A stretch of 11,124 bases of DNA from JAZLGI01 sp045616225 (GCA_045616225.1 JAZLGI010000067.1:1-11124); one strand, 5' to 3'; numbered from the stretch's first letter, positions 1-8,874 are shown. Notes: generated by a model not told the origin, from the letters alone. Numbers and translations are program-made.

Positions 1-49
1 GACAGAACCTACAATAAAAAGAATGGAAATCAATAAAATTTTTCTCAAT

Positions 50-1447
50 TTAATATGCATTTTTATTTACAAAGCCTTTGAAGAAAGTCAAAAGGAAAAC
101 TTTTATATCAAAAGAAACAGACCAATTTCTGATATAATAAAGATCAAACTCTATCCTCTTTTCAAGAGAAGTATTTCCTCTAAGTCCGTTTACTTGAGCC
201 CATCCGGTAATACCGGCTTTCATTCTATGCCTATGATAGTACCCAGGTATGGTTTTTACAAAAACTTCTTCCAACTCAGGTCTTTCAGGTCTTGGTCCTA
301 TGAGACTCATATCTCCTGAAATTACATTGAAAAATTGAGGCAATTCATCAAGACTTGTTTTTCTGAGGAATTTACCTATCTTTGTTACACGCGGATCATC
401 TTCTGTTGTCCAATGAGCATCCCCTTCCGGCATATCTGTTCTCATACTTCTGAATTTTAGCATCTCGAAGACTTTCCCATCTTTTGTCACACGCTTTTGT
501 CTAAAGAAAACAGGCCCTTTTGACGAAATCTTTACCATTATTGCAAGCAAAATGTAAAGCGGAGAAAGAACAAGAACTCCCAAAGAACATGAGACAATAT
601 CAAATGTTCTCTTTATGAAGCGACTGGCAAAAGACATTTCACTGTAATTCAACTGAATAACAGGTACTTTTCTAATTTCTGAAAGATCTGCTCCTGTAAA
701 GGTATCAGGAATGTTAGGAATAACGTATACCTGTTGTTTAAATAAATTAAGAGACTGCCTAATGATTTCATCTTCACTTGAATACCTGCTTCCATGTAAA
801 GAAATTACAACTATGTCAGCACAAGCTTTTTCTATTGCATTTTCAAGAGAATCTGCTTCTATTGGAGAAACTCCGTCAAAACAAGAGCCTTCTGACAGGT
901 ATTGGCCAACAACCTTAAGTCTATTGACAGCCCTGTCTTTTGTAATTGCCTTGTAATAATTGTTAAGACGAGTTCCGGAACCAACCAAAAGTACATTCAA
1001 ATCATATTTTCCGTTATTTGAGATTTTTGCCAAAACTGTGTTTGTAATACTTCTTCCTATAATTAATAAAAGAAATAAACAAATCATGTATATTGCTAAG
1101 TGCATTCTGGAGATTTTATTTTGGAAGAAATAATAATAAAAAACCACCATTATACAAAATTCTGCAAAAGAAACTTTCAGCAGACCGGAGAATTCAGAAC
1201 GCCTTGATATATTCTTTTCATAAAGCCCAAAGTAGTACATGATTAGATAAGTTGATACAAGAGAAACACTTGATATTGAAATAAAGAAACCAAATGTATC
1301 TTTTCCTACTATTCCACCTGGAAGGACATAGAACCTCAACAAGTACGAAAGAAACCAAGCACCAAGTATTGAAACCATATCAAAGAGAATACGAATTCTA
1401 AACTGCTTTTTCTCAAACCGCCTATCAGGGCTGTTAACTCTTGGCAT
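50..1447 (-). CDS. Exopolysaccharide polyprenyl glycosylphosphotransferase (WcaJ/PssY-type initiating sugar-1-phosphate transferase)
   Basis: Predicted inner-membrane enzyme that moves a sugar-1-phosphate from a nucleotide sugar to undecaprenyl phosphate, the first step of surface polysaccharide repeat-unit synthesis. The 465-residue protein has four hydrophobic segments in the first ~135 residues, a central nucleotide-binding-like domain (NVLLVGSGT near 151-159), and a C-terminal bacterial sugar transferase domain from ~280. That domain starts with a hydrophobic re-entrant helix (FDIVSCSLGVLVLSPLYIL) and carries KFRSM (331-335), SLDELPQ (365-371, with the catalytic Asp-Glu pair), GPRPERPE (384-391) and GWAQVNG. 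Length and domain order are normal for the long, WcaJ-like class. The ATG at 1447 is chosen because the conserved part begins just after it; a TTG at 1468 is also in frame, and neither has a clear ribosome binding site. The substrate sugar cannot be read from the sequence. It lies ~96 bases behind the GT2 gene, with a possible promoter between. Confidence 0.93.
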   Translation of the reverse strand: MPRVNSPDRRFEKKQFRIRILFDMVSILGAWFLSYLLRFYVLPGGIVGKDTFGFFISISSVSLVSTYLIMYYFGLYEKNISRRSEFSGLLKVSFAEFCIMVVFYYYFFQNKISRMHLAIYMICLFLLLIIGRSITNTVLAKISNNGKYDLNVLLVGSGTRLNNYYKAITKDRAVNRLKVVGQYLSEGSCFDGVSPIEADSLENAIEKACADIVVISLHGSRYSSEDEIIRQSLNLFKQQVYVIPNIPDTFTGADLSEIRKVPVIQLNYSEMSFASRFIKRTFDIVSCSLGVLVLSPLYILLAIMVKISSKGPVFFRQKRVTKDGKVFEMLKFRSMRTDMPEGDAHWTTEDDPRVTKIGKFLRKTSLDELPQFFNVISGDMSLIGPRPERPELEEVFVKTIPGYYHRHRMKAGITGWAQVNGLRGNTSLEKRIEFDLYYIRNWSVSFDIKVFLLTFFKGFVNKNAY

Positions 1448-1512
1448 ATTGTTGAAGTATATAAACAAATAAAAACGTAGTCAAACACGATTAAATATGC
1501 ATCCTAAGTTTA

Positions 1513-1540
1513 CATATACAAAGCATTTTACAACCGTCAA
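1513..1540 (-). promoter_or_regulatory. Possible promoter for the glycosylphosphotransferase gene
   Basis: On the minus strand there is TTGACG (1535-1540), a 16-bp spacer and TATATG (1513-1518), which would give a leader of about 60 bases. The gap here is the only non-overlapping junction of the polysaccharide genes. The match is moderate and the spacer is one base short of optimal, so read-through from the upstream gene is also likely. Confidence 0.3.
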
Positions 1541-1543
1541 ACA

Positions 1544-2542
1544 TTAGGCTTTTTTGATTTTTGAATAAATCCAAATTGGAAAAAAGAAATGCCTTTTTAA
1601 TGAATAATCCATTAATTTTGCTTTATTTCCGGTATTAAAGATTGCACTACTGATGGCTTTCTTATAATACTTGTCATTCAATACTTCCAAAATCTCTTTT
1701 TTTGCGACACTAAACTTTGTTTCATGTGCAAAAAAAGAAGTAATATTCGTAAACAGACAATGTTCTATATACCTGTTTAACTGATCTATAAAACCAAATT
1801 GAGAGACATCAATACATGAAGCAAGGTAATCAGCTGCTATTTTTGTCTGATTCCAAGAAAAAACAGTTTTTCCATTCATAATAGAATTAGGGTTTTGCCG
1901 ATAGAAATAATCACATTTCTTTGAAACTACTATACTATTTGAATTATATATCAAAGGAATTATGCAACATCTATCTTCTCCAAATATGAGGTTCTTAGGA
2001 ACAGCCTCTTGAAATTTAAGAAATAAACTTCTCTTTATGACCTTCCCACAAAGCTCAGGTCTAAAATACGAAGCATCTTGTTTCTGAACTAATGATGGAA
2101 ATATTAAATCTTCTATTTCTTTTCTACTGTAAAAACCTTCTGGAGAATCTATTGGAATAGCTATATTTTTGTTTTTTCTAACTTTAGTAAAACCGCCACA
2201 AACTACATCCACATTGGGATACAAATCAATATAATCCGAAAAATCTTTAAGATAGTCTTTTCCAATCCAGTCATCACTATCTACACAACAAATATAATCC
2301 CCTCTTGCTTTTTCAGAAGCATTTTTTCTGGCAGAAAGTGCACCGCCATTTGTTTTGTGTATAACATGAACTCTTGAATCAAAAGTTGCATAGTAATCAC
2401 AAATCTGACCACTTTTATCAGGAGAACCGTCATCACAAAGGATTACTTCAAAATCTGTAAAAGTTTGAGCAAGAATAGACTCTATGCATTTGCTGAGGAA
2501 TAATTCTGCTTTGTAAACAGGAATGATTATTGAAAATTTCAT
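1544..2542 (-). CDS. Family 2 glycosyltransferase (GT-A fold)
   Basis: Cytoplasmic or membrane-associated transferase expected to add one sugar to a lipid-linked polysaccharide intermediate. The 332 residues begin directly with the GT2 signature FSIIIPVYKAE. They carry DDGSPD (37-42, nucleotide binding), GGALSARKNA (66-75), the DSDDW metal-binding motif (88-92) and a GED (188-190) in the position of the catalytic acid. A following YRQNPNSIM segment is typical of capsule GT2 enzymes. The C-terminus ends in basic and aromatic residues that may touch the membrane. Its ATG overlaps the stop of the upstream Wzi-type gene as ATGA (2539-2542). There is no good ribosome binding site, so translation is probably coupled. 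Donor and acceptor cannot be deduced. Confidence 0.93.
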   Translation of the reverse strand: MKFSIIIPVYKAELFLSKCIESILAQTFTDFEVILCDDGSPDKSGQICDYYATFDSRVHVIHKTNGGALSARKNASEKARGDYICCVDSDDWIGKDYLKDFSDYIDLYPNVDVVCGGFTKVRKNKNIAIPIDSPEGFYSRKEIEDLIFPSLVQKQDASYFRPELCGKVIKRSLFLKFQEAVPKNLIFGEDRCCIIPLIYNSNSIVVSKKCDYFYRQNPNSIMNGKTVFSWNQTKIAADYLASCIDVSQFGFIDQLNRYIEHCLFTNITSFFAHETKFSVAKKEILEVLNDKYYKKAISSAIFNTGNKAKLMDYSLKRHFFFPIWIYSKIKKA

Positions 2543-4365
2543 TGGAAATTAATCTTGCAGGTAACTGCCCCTAGAATTCTATGTTCTGTAGTCCAATTGC
2601 TATATTCAGGATTGCCAAAGTTATAACAAACAGCATTTCCGTTTTTGTCTGTTTCCATAAATTTGATAACATCAAGGTTTGTTATAGTTCTGAATGAATC
2701 AAGGATATAGTTTAAGCCCAGAGAAACGGTAAAAGGAAGATTCTCAAAAGCCTTTTCTGCATTTACTTCAACAGATAATATATTCTCACCTATATTGTTG
2801 AAGAAATCCTTACTGTAATACTCTCCCCACATACCATCATCTCCCAGAAGGTCTGTTTTGCTATAGCACATAGTGGTTAACATGTTTTGTCCGCCAACAG
2901 TATCTGTTGCATATTGATAACTTCTAATCTCATCTTTTGCTTTTAATGAGAAATTAAATCCCTTATAAGAAGTTTCAGCTGTAACTAACAGTTCTATAGA
3001 ATCTGGATCCAAAGCATAACCTAGGTTTTGACCTTTATTTACATAAGTTGTTTTATAAGGCATGTTCCCTGCAGGACTAAATTCATAATCACTACCATAG
3101 TGAGTTCCAAAGAAAGGAGAAATATAAGTACCCTGAATGCCAAATGTAGTAAAGTCAAGAAGTTTAACAGAGCCCTTAAAGCCTACCTGAACTGCCAGAA
3201 TATTTCTTGGACATGAAAAAACTTTCTTAAAAGAATTCATTTCATCCAATCCAGCCTGAAAATAAAAAATACCTATGTTTTTTGCAGTATAGGAAAAATC
3301 AAAACCGGCAATCATATTGTCAAAATCACCAAGGCTGTTTTGGGCAAACATATAAATCTGGAGAGGATTCAAATATGCCATTTCAAAACGCTTTCTATAG
3401 ACAACAGATTCCCAAATGGTAAATTTGGCTCCTGAAAAAGGACCAAACTCAACTCTGTGAAGAGCGAAATTATTATCATAAAGATCTTCATGCCAGTTAT
3501 CAGAAGGCCAAAATTGTTCATTTCCAAAACCAAACTTTCCAAGAGAACCGGTAATTGCAGAAAGGCTGACCCAATCTGTAGGCTTTAAAGAAAACTCAAA
3601 AGCATCAAAACTTCTTGCAGTCTTTGAAAGGGCAATATTACCGTTTCCTACTCCCCAATCATGCTTGATAGAACCAATTCTTGCAGAGAAAATACCATTA
3701 CCCAAAGATGTAGAAAGTTCCGAATTAGAAGCATATCCAAACCAGAATCCATTAGAGGTTTTTGTTTCAAGACCTGAACCGCCATCAAACAGATTTAAGT
3801 ATTTCCCCTCACATTCTGTATAATAATCAGAATCTACAAAGGCTTTCTCTTCCAACTTATCTAAAATTCCGGACATTGTCATATCATAGGATACAACTCC
3901 TGCTATATCGCCTCTGAGAGAACCGGAGATTTTGTTTCTGCTATCAAGTATTTTTTCTCCATCTAAATTCATGCCACCAATAGTATTTGTAGAAAGACCT
4001 ATTCCAAAAGCAGCATTTGTCTTACCATCAGCAGAAACAGTTTTATAAAAACCACTGTCCAATATTTCTTTGAAAGTCTCACTTTTAGCTTTTCCGTACA
4101 ATCTGTCAAATTGAGCAAAAAGATTGTCTATTTGTTTTTTTTCGGTCTTGGAACTGCTTTCAGAGTTTCTGATTTGCAATAATAAATCTCTGACCAAGTC
4201 AAGATTATATGGCTTTACATCTGTTTGAGGAGGAATAATTCCCCTTATTACTCCAACTTCAATAATTCTATAGGCTTCACTGTCTAAAGGGACAGAATGA
4301 AATTCTGCCGCACAAACAATGGCACAAACAAACAAAATCATAAAAAAAGCTAGAAATTTTTTCAT
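2539..4365 (-). CDS. Wzi-family capsule-assembly outer-membrane beta-barrel protein
   Basis: Predicted outer-membrane barrel of the Wzi family, whose known members help attach or organise capsular polysaccharide at the cell surface. A signal peptide covers residues 1-20 (MKKFLAFF..., cleavage probably after CAA). A short helical domain (about 25-110) follows, containing the VGVIRGIIPP...PYNLDLVRDLL pattern common in this family. From ~115 on, the sequence alternates as in beta strands. The family-like core is the RFEMAYLNPLQIY segment (326-338) followed by SLGDFDNMIAGFDFSY (344-359). The C-terminus ends in a strand-like CKINFQ. Two cysteines lie in the signal peptide, but no convincing lipobox is formed. 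The start has a good ribosome binding site, and its ATG overlaps the stop of the GT4 gene (ATGA). Assignment as Wzi-like is good; the actual ligand is unknown. Confidence 0.82.
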   Translation of the reverse strand: MKKFLAFFMILFVCAIVCAAEFHSVPLDSEAYRIIEVGVIRGIIPPQTDVKPYNLDLVRDLLLQIRNSESSSKTEKKQIDNLFAQFDRLYGKAKSETFKEILDSGFYKTVSADGKTNAAFGIGLSTNTIGGMNLDGEKILDSRNKISGSLRGDIAGVVSYDMTMSGILDKLEEKAFVDSDYYTECEGKYLNLFDGGSGLETKTSNGFWFGYASNSELSTSLGNGIFSARIGSIKHDWGVGNGNIALSKTARSFDAFEFSLKPTDWVSLSAITGSLGKFGFGNEQFWPSDNWHEDLYDNNFALHRVEFGPFSGAKFTIWESVVYRKRFEMAYLNPLQIYMFAQNSLGDFDNMIAGFDFSYTAKNIGIFYFQAGLDEMNSFKKVFSCPRNILAVQVGFKGSVKLLDFTTFGIQGTYISPFFGTHYGSDYEFSPAGNMPYKTTYVNKGQNLGYALDPDSIELLVTAETSYKGFNFSLKAKDEIRSYQYATDTVGGQNMLTTMCYSKTDLLGDDGMWGEYYSKDFFNNIGENILSVEVNAEKAFENLPFTVSLGLNYILDSFRTITNLDVIKFMETDKNGNAVCYNFGNPEYSNWTTEHRILGAVTCKINFQ

Positions 4366-5459
4366 ATATTATCCTTCTTTAGTAAATCTTCGTAATACGA
4401 AAGAAGCTTGCCGGCTTCAGTTGTAATATTGTATTTTGTTTTGGACATAATTGTATACCCTATCTCCCTGTTCTCAGAACTTGGGTACAACAATGCTTTT
4501 ACCCATTTATCTTCTTCCAGTGAAAGAAATTCTGTTGTTTCAAGGTACCTGATTTCTCTGGTAATTTGATCTGAAAAAAGACATCTTAACCCATTTGTTT
4601 GAGCTTCTTGTGCAACAACAGGCAAGCCCTCGTACAGACTTGGAAGAACAAAACAATCCATAGCCTGATAATAATCTTGTGGGTTATTGCAACTCCCCAC
4701 AAAAACAACATCTTTTTCCAGTCCTTTGCTTTTTACATAATCCTTGATTTTCACAAAATCCGGACCTTCGCCAACAAGAAGCAAAATTGCATTAGAATTC
4801 TCAGATTTAACACGGAAAAAAACATTAATAAGAAACTCCTGATTCTTTTGAGGACAAAATCTACCAACATGTCCTATTACAAATTTATCTGAAACATCCA
4901 ACAGAGACCTGATTTCTTCTCTTTTTTCCGGATTAAACTTAAACCGAGACAAATCAACAGCATTATTAATAATCTTAAAATCATGCTTGCTTCCATAAAG
5001 CCAATTCCCTGCTTTCTCGCCACAAGCAAATAACTCAGTGGCAAAACAAGTTGAGAAAGGTTTCAAAACGGTTTTAAAAAAACTTCTGAGTTTTTCTTGT
5101 TTGCTATTTGTACTATGTCCATGGGCAATTCTGACTCTAATTCCGGCTTTCTTTGCACACCAAAGAGGAAATACATTCAAAGTTGTCATATTGGCATGAC
5201 AAATATCATAATTTCCTTCTTTCAAAAGACGTTTCATTTCACTCATATACTTAAAAAAGTGAGTATAGTGAGGGACAATAACCACCCTTCCGCCCAGAGA
5301 TTCAATTTTTGCCTTATCTATAACCTTGCTGTCACGCTCTACAAAAAAATCAAAAGAGATTCTTGAAGTATCAATATTTGTGAAGTAGTTCATGATACAT
5401 GACTCAACTCCACCTTCAAACACGTTGCCAATAATCTGAGCAACTCTAATTTTTTCCAT
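4362..5459 (-). CDS. Family 4 glycosyltransferase (GT-B fold, EpsF-like)
   Basis: Predicted cytoplasmic retaining glycosyltransferase that extends a surface polysaccharide unit. The 365-residue protein (numbering from the ATG at 5459) opens with KIRVAQIIGNVFEGGVES, the acceptor-domain glycine loop of GT4 enzymes. The second Rossmann domain has GHVGRFCPQKN (~196-206), LLVGEGP and the hallmark E-x7-E nucleotide-sugar motif in LYEGLPVVAQEAQ (Glu277 and Glu285). The sequence resembles EpsF-type enzymes of exopolysaccharide operons. Start choice: the ATG at 5459 fits the family N-terminus. An in-frame TTG at 5480 would give seven extra residues and a 4-base TTGA overlap with the upstream gene, as at the other junctions here. 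Neither start has a clear ribosome binding site. The gene overlaps the next one by four bases. Confidence 0.93.
   Translation of the reverse strand: MEKIRVAQIIGNVFEGGVESCIMNYFTNIDTSRISFDFFVERDSKVIDKAKIESLGGRVVIVPHYTHFFKYMSEMKRLLKEGNYDICHANMTTLNVFPLWCAKKAGIRVRIAHGHSTNSKQEKLRSFFKTVLKPFSTCFATELFACGEKAGNWLYGSKHDFKIINNAVDLSRFKFNPEKREEIRSLLDVSDKFVIGHVGRFCPQKNQEFLINVFFRVKSENSNAILLLVGEGPDFVKIKDYVKSKGLEKDVVFVGSCNNPQDYYQAMDCFVLPSLYEGLPVVAQEAQTNGLRCLFSDQITREIRYLETTEFLSLEEDKWVKALLYPSSENREIGYTIMSKTKYNITTEAGKLLSYYEDLLKKDNI
4372..4378 (-). promoter_or_regulatory. Ribosome binding site of the Wzi-family gene
   Basis: AGAAGGA on the minus strand lies six bases before the ATG at 4365, inside the 3' end of the GT4 gene. 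It confirms the start and allows re-initiation after the overlapping stop. Confidence 0.75.
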
Positions 5460-5476
5460 GTTTAAATTATAAGAAA

Positions 5477-7315
5477 TCAATAGAAATGATGCAAACCAAT
5501 AAAAAGCTCTAAGAAACCGGCAGCAGTTTCTTTAGTTTTTAACATGCTTTTGACTTTTTCCAAATCACATCCTACAGACACCCTAATTGGATAAGAAGGT
5601 AAACTTGAGAAAAACATCTCGCCCTCAAACCCTGCAGAACAAAAGAACTCAGTAGATTGTGAATCATAATTAATGAGCAAAGCAGCATCAAAGAAAGGTG
5701 TCAGGTAGAACTTAACAAAATCAAATGTATTATCAGCAACAAGCCTTAAATCCAAATTAAGAACCGCTGCAAAATTACTGTTGAAAACAGAAAGGGATTT
5801 ATCGTCGTTGTTTCTGATTCCCCTCATGTATTCTCCCAGATAAGTCACTTCTTTTGTATTGGAGAAATTAAAGCCATATCCATTGTATTTATCTTCGTCT
5901 TCCAGATTATCAGGCCTGAACAATCCAAAAGCCCTATCTGCGACAGCAACATTTAACCTTAAAGACGGATTAAACATTTTCAAGGCAAACGGAAACCAAA
6001 CAAATTCTCCTTTAGCTCTAAGATAGTTTTCTTTGGCACTGGTTTTATCAGACAAATCAGAAAGAACAGAAATCTGACCTTCTGCCAAAATATTGTATGA
6101 AAAACCTTTTCTGAAATCATCAAAAATATAATTAACATTTGAAACTTCAGTTGAAGCAGCAACCTTAAAACCAACAGAAGTAGACTCATCCTCAAAATCA
6201 ACGGAATTGAATTCACCAACAGAAAAACTAAAGTCAGAAAAAAGAAATTTTACGTTTTCTTCAAGGGTAATGTCTTTAAGAAAATCAGAATCAGGTCTTC
6301 TGTTCATAGTTAATGAAACAGAAGGCTCAATCCATTTTAAAAGATTATAAAAAGCTTTAAAAGAAAAACCATAGTGAGGATCTTTGAATTCTATTTCTTC
6401 CTCTTCTTTCAGATAATTAAAGAAAGAAACATCCAAACCAAACTTCTTGTAATTGATTCCACTGTCAAAGCCGTACTTCTTTATTCCTACACTTGAAGGT
6501 AAGTTTAAATCTCCTTCATTAATATCTATGACTGTATCCAAATTCTGAGGTGCTATATAGAGGTATGGATTAAAATGAAATGTAATTAAATTCCCTAACG
6601 GAACTTTCTGAAATCCAACGAGAAAACCCAATGCAGATTCATCAAATCCTGAGAAATTACCCTCAAATTCTATGGCTGAAGAAAACTTTGAAGCACCCAA
6701 ATCCATCTCTGCAAGAGAAACAGAACCTGAGACCTTGGAACTATCTTTCCAATCATCATTTCCAAAATCCAATTGAGCATCAATTGAAGTGTTTATTATA
6801 GTCTCCCCAATTCTTAAATCATCCAATTCAAAAGATATATCTGCACCTGTAGAAGTAAAATCCAGAGCATTTTCATCATTACCCTCAGTACGCTGAACCA
6901 AATCAATAGTAAAATCCATTTCTCCAAGGGTACCTAAAAAATTTGTGTCTTTTGCCTTTAATTTTAAAGATAATCCTTCATTTGAATCATACTTTGGATA
7001 AGGAAGAATAATAAAAGTTGCAGAAGTCTTCATACGAATGAAGACATCCCAGTTATCCTGAGATGTCTCCTTATATTCAACGTCTACACTCTTAAAAATT
7101 CTTGAATTGACAAGTTGCTGCTTAAAGAACTCTGCTTCCCTCTTCAAAGAAATATAATTATCATATTTTCTCTCTGAAGGAATGTCATATTTCGATGCCA
7201 AGGCAATTTCTGAAGTCAAGCCGGTAGCATCAAGAATATAATGAGCTGTTACTGTTGCTTCTACTGAAAATACTACAGTAACCAGCAAAATAAGAACAAG
7301 AAACTTGCGCTTCAC
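5477..7315 (-). CDS. Omp85-like (BamA/TamA-type) outer-membrane beta-barrel protein with a single POTRA-like domain
   Basis: Predicted outer-membrane protein that, by analogy with Omp85 proteins, could insert or export outer-membrane components; its substrate is unknown. A signal peptide covers about residues 1-22. A short periplasmic domain (about 50-100) resembles one POTRA: a helix followed by LVNSRIFKSVDVEY and a closing strand. Then comes the Omp85-like entry to the barrel (ILPYPKYDSNEG, KDTNFLGTLGEMDF, 103-135) and a long stretch of amphipathic strands. MRGI (497-500) followed by NLDLR (520-524) resembles the loop-6 VRGF/Y motif and the strand after it. The protein ends in aromatic Tyr (GLHHFY), as in barrel C-terminal signals. 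The start is GTG at 7315 with a weak GAGAG six bases upstream. It is 24 bases behind the SurA/PpiD-like gene and followed closely by GT4, so it is part of the polysaccharide operon. Confidence 0.72.
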   Translation of the reverse strand: MKRKFLVLILLVTVVFSVEATVTAHYILDATGLTSEIALASKYDIPSERKYDNYISLKREAEFFKQQLVNSRIFKSVDVEYKETSQDNWDVFIRMKTSATFIILPYPKYDSNEGLSLKLKAKDTNFLGTLGEMDFTIDLVQRTEGNDENALDFTSTGADISFELDDLRIGETIINTSIDAQLDFGNDDWKDSSKVSGSVSLAEMDLGASKFSSAIEFEGNFSGFDESALGFLVGFQKVPLGNLITFHFNPYLYIAPQNLDTVIDINEGDLNLPSSVGIKKYGFDSGINYKKFGLDVSFFNYLKEEEEIEFKDPHYGFSFKAFYNLLKWIEPSVSLTMNRRPDSDFLKDITLEENVKFLFSDFSFSVGEFNSVDFEDESTSVGFKVAASTEVSNVNYIFDDFRKGFSYNILAEGQISVLSDLSDKTSAKENYLRAKGEFVWFPFALKMFNPSLRLNVAVADRAFGLFRPDNLEDEDKYNGYGFNFSNTKEVTYLGEYMRGIRNNDDKSLSVFNSNFAAVLNLDLRLVADNTFDFVKFYLTPFFDAALLINYDSQSTEFFCSAGFEGEMFFSSLPSYPIRVSVGCDLEKVKSMLKTKETAAGFLELFIGLHHFY

Positions 7316-7339
7316 AACAGACTCTCAATTCTTTCAAAC

Positions 7340-8821
7340 TCAGTTCTGTGTACTAATGTCCCCAAGTACTGTAGAAAGGAACTGCTGTGTGAAATTATCC
7401 TTGAGCTTATCACTTGAAAGAACAGCAATTGTAATGTCGTTTACAGGAATCTGATTTGCATAGAAATCATAAAGAGTATTTATAAGGCTTCCCATTACGT
7501 TCTGAGTGTCTGTATTTGCTACTTTAACCATGAGATATCCGCCATCTACTGCAATAGGTCCGCATACAACACCTTGAGCTGCAGTAAAGATTTCCTTGTT
7601 TACAGTTTCGTCGGCAGTTGCTTCTGCAAGTTTTCCGGTAGAATCTACAATGTTTGCCCCTGAGATAAACTGAGAATTACCAATATTATTTGCAACACCT
7701 ATAACACTGATAACTCCGTTTCCGTACTTTTGGGCACCTTCTTCAAACTCTTCTGCAGAAAGAGCAGCTGCATTTGTTTTTGCATCTTCAATAAACGGTT
7801 TTACTGTCTCAGCATCTGTCTTGTAAATATAGGCTTTGACTTCAGAAAGAACATCTGCATCTGTAACATCAGCAGGAACAAATTCACTGTCAAGCCTAAA
7901 GATGACATAAGAACCTACAGTCTCAATAGGTTCACTGTAACTTCCTACACTCAATGCAAGGATTTTATCAATATCTGAACTTTCTGTAAGAGCTGCCTGA
8001 ATTGTATTTACAGAAACTTTCTTTGAAGAAATAGAAGCATCTTCCAAATCCTCTGCTTTTGTTCCGGTATTCAGACTTTCCAAAGCTGTTGTTGCCAAAT
8101 CTTCAGAAGCAAATGCAATCATTGTAACATCTGCACTCTTGAAAAGGTCTGCATTCTGATTTGCATAATAAACAGCACTCTTGTCAGGATATGCATTATA
8201 ATTAATGAAGTAGTAATCCAAATCTCTGGAATCACTTGCTAGATCTGCAACAAACTGTTTCTCTTCTGCTGTTACAATTGCTGTACAAAGATCGTTTGCA
8301 ACAATCTGATAAGGAAGAATAGATCTCATGTAAGCTTCAGAATCTGATCTCGTTTGAGCCTCTGTTGAATTATAAACATCTACTGAGAACTTTCCGTCTT
8401 CTCCGTTGTAAACACCTGTCTCAAGAATTGCTCTGTTGACAAGTTCCTGTGGAGCTGAAATTCCTGCCTTTGCTGCCATTTTTGACAAAGCAATGAACAG
8501 AACTTGACTCTGATATCCGGAATAGTAACTTGACCAAAGGTTTGTATAATTACCGGTTAGGTATGCTTCCTGGAAAGAAGGATCACTCATGAGTGAGTTA
8601 TAGAAAACATTATTGTACTCAATAAGTATCGGTTCTCCGTCATAAGATCCATAAGAACTCTTTTCTGCATTCTTATCAGCTGTAAGAAGGATAACTATGT
8701 AGTATGCACTTCCAACCATCAATAAAGCAAGGATAACAATAATTGTTTTTGTAATGATATTCTTAATGGAAACTGGCTCCTTCTTTGCCTTTGGTTTCTC
8801 AACTTTTAATTCTCCTGACAT
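7340..8821 (-). CDS. SurA/PpiD-like periplasmic folding factor with one N-terminal membrane anchor
   Basis: Predicted inner-membrane-anchored periplasmic chaperone or peptidyl-prolyl isomerase that would help outer-membrane proteins fold. Numbering is from the ATG at 8821 (493 residues). A Lys-rich cytoplasmic tail (1-20) is followed by one transmembrane helix (about 22-47). A SurA_N/PpiD-like helical region follows, containing AGISAPQELVNRAILETGVYNGEDGKF-type sequence (119-145). Two stretches resemble the end of a parvulin domain: VGSYSEPIETVGSYVIF (292-308) and GVVCGPIAVDGGYLMVKV (417-434). The rest of each parvulin fold is poorly conserved, so isomerase activity is doubtful and a holdase role is more likely. 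A GTG at 8884 is in frame but lies upstream of the predicted transcription start, while the ATG at 8821 has a good ribosome binding site. First gene of the polysaccharide/envelope operon. Confidence 0.8.
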   Translation of the reverse strand: MSGELKVEKPKAKKEPVSIKNIITKTIIVILALLMVGSAYYIVILLTADKNAEKSSYGSYDGEPILIEYNNVFYNSLMSDPSFQEAYLTGNYTNLWSSYYSGYQSQVLFIALSKMAAKAGISAPQELVNRAILETGVYNGEDGKFSVDVYNSTEAQTRSDSEAYMRSILPYQIVANDLCTAIVTAEEKQFVADLASDSRDLDYYFINYNAYPDKSAVYYANQNADLFKSADVTMIAFASEDLATTALESLNTGTKAEDLEDASISSKKVSVNTIQAALTESSDIDKILALSVGSYSEPIETVGSYVIFRLDSEFVPADVTDADVLSEVKAYIYKTDAETVKPFIEDAKTNAAALSAEEFEEGAQKYGNGVISVIGVANNIGNSQFISGANIVDSTGKLAEATADETVNKEIFTAAQGVVCGPIAVDGGYLMVKVANTDTQNVMGSLINTLYDFYANQIPVNDITIAVLSSDKLKDNFTQQFLSTVLGDISTQN

Positions 8822-8827
8822 GGAAGA

Positions 8828-8833
8828 CCTCTT
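8828..8833 (-). promoter_or_regulatory. Ribosome binding site deciding the start of the SurA/PpiD-like gene
   Basis: AAGAGG on the minus strand lies six bases before the ATG at 8821. It favours this start over the upstream in-frame GTG at 8884. Confidence 0.75.
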
Positions 8834-8874
8834 AGATAACAAATTAGGCATGTTACACGGACATACCAAGTCTA

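Noticed and set aside
1..49. Terminator behind the glycosylphosphotransferase gene
   Set aside because: No stem followed by a T-tract is seen on the minus strand in these bases; the transcript may continue beyond the window.
23..319. Plus-strand open frame at the left end
   Set aside because: Antisense to the strongly conserved C-terminal domain of the glycosylphosphotransferase; no family resemblance. Similar antisense frames at 711-956, 3028-3216, 4599-4892, 5097-5366, 5980-6219 and 7730-7978 were dropped for the same reason.
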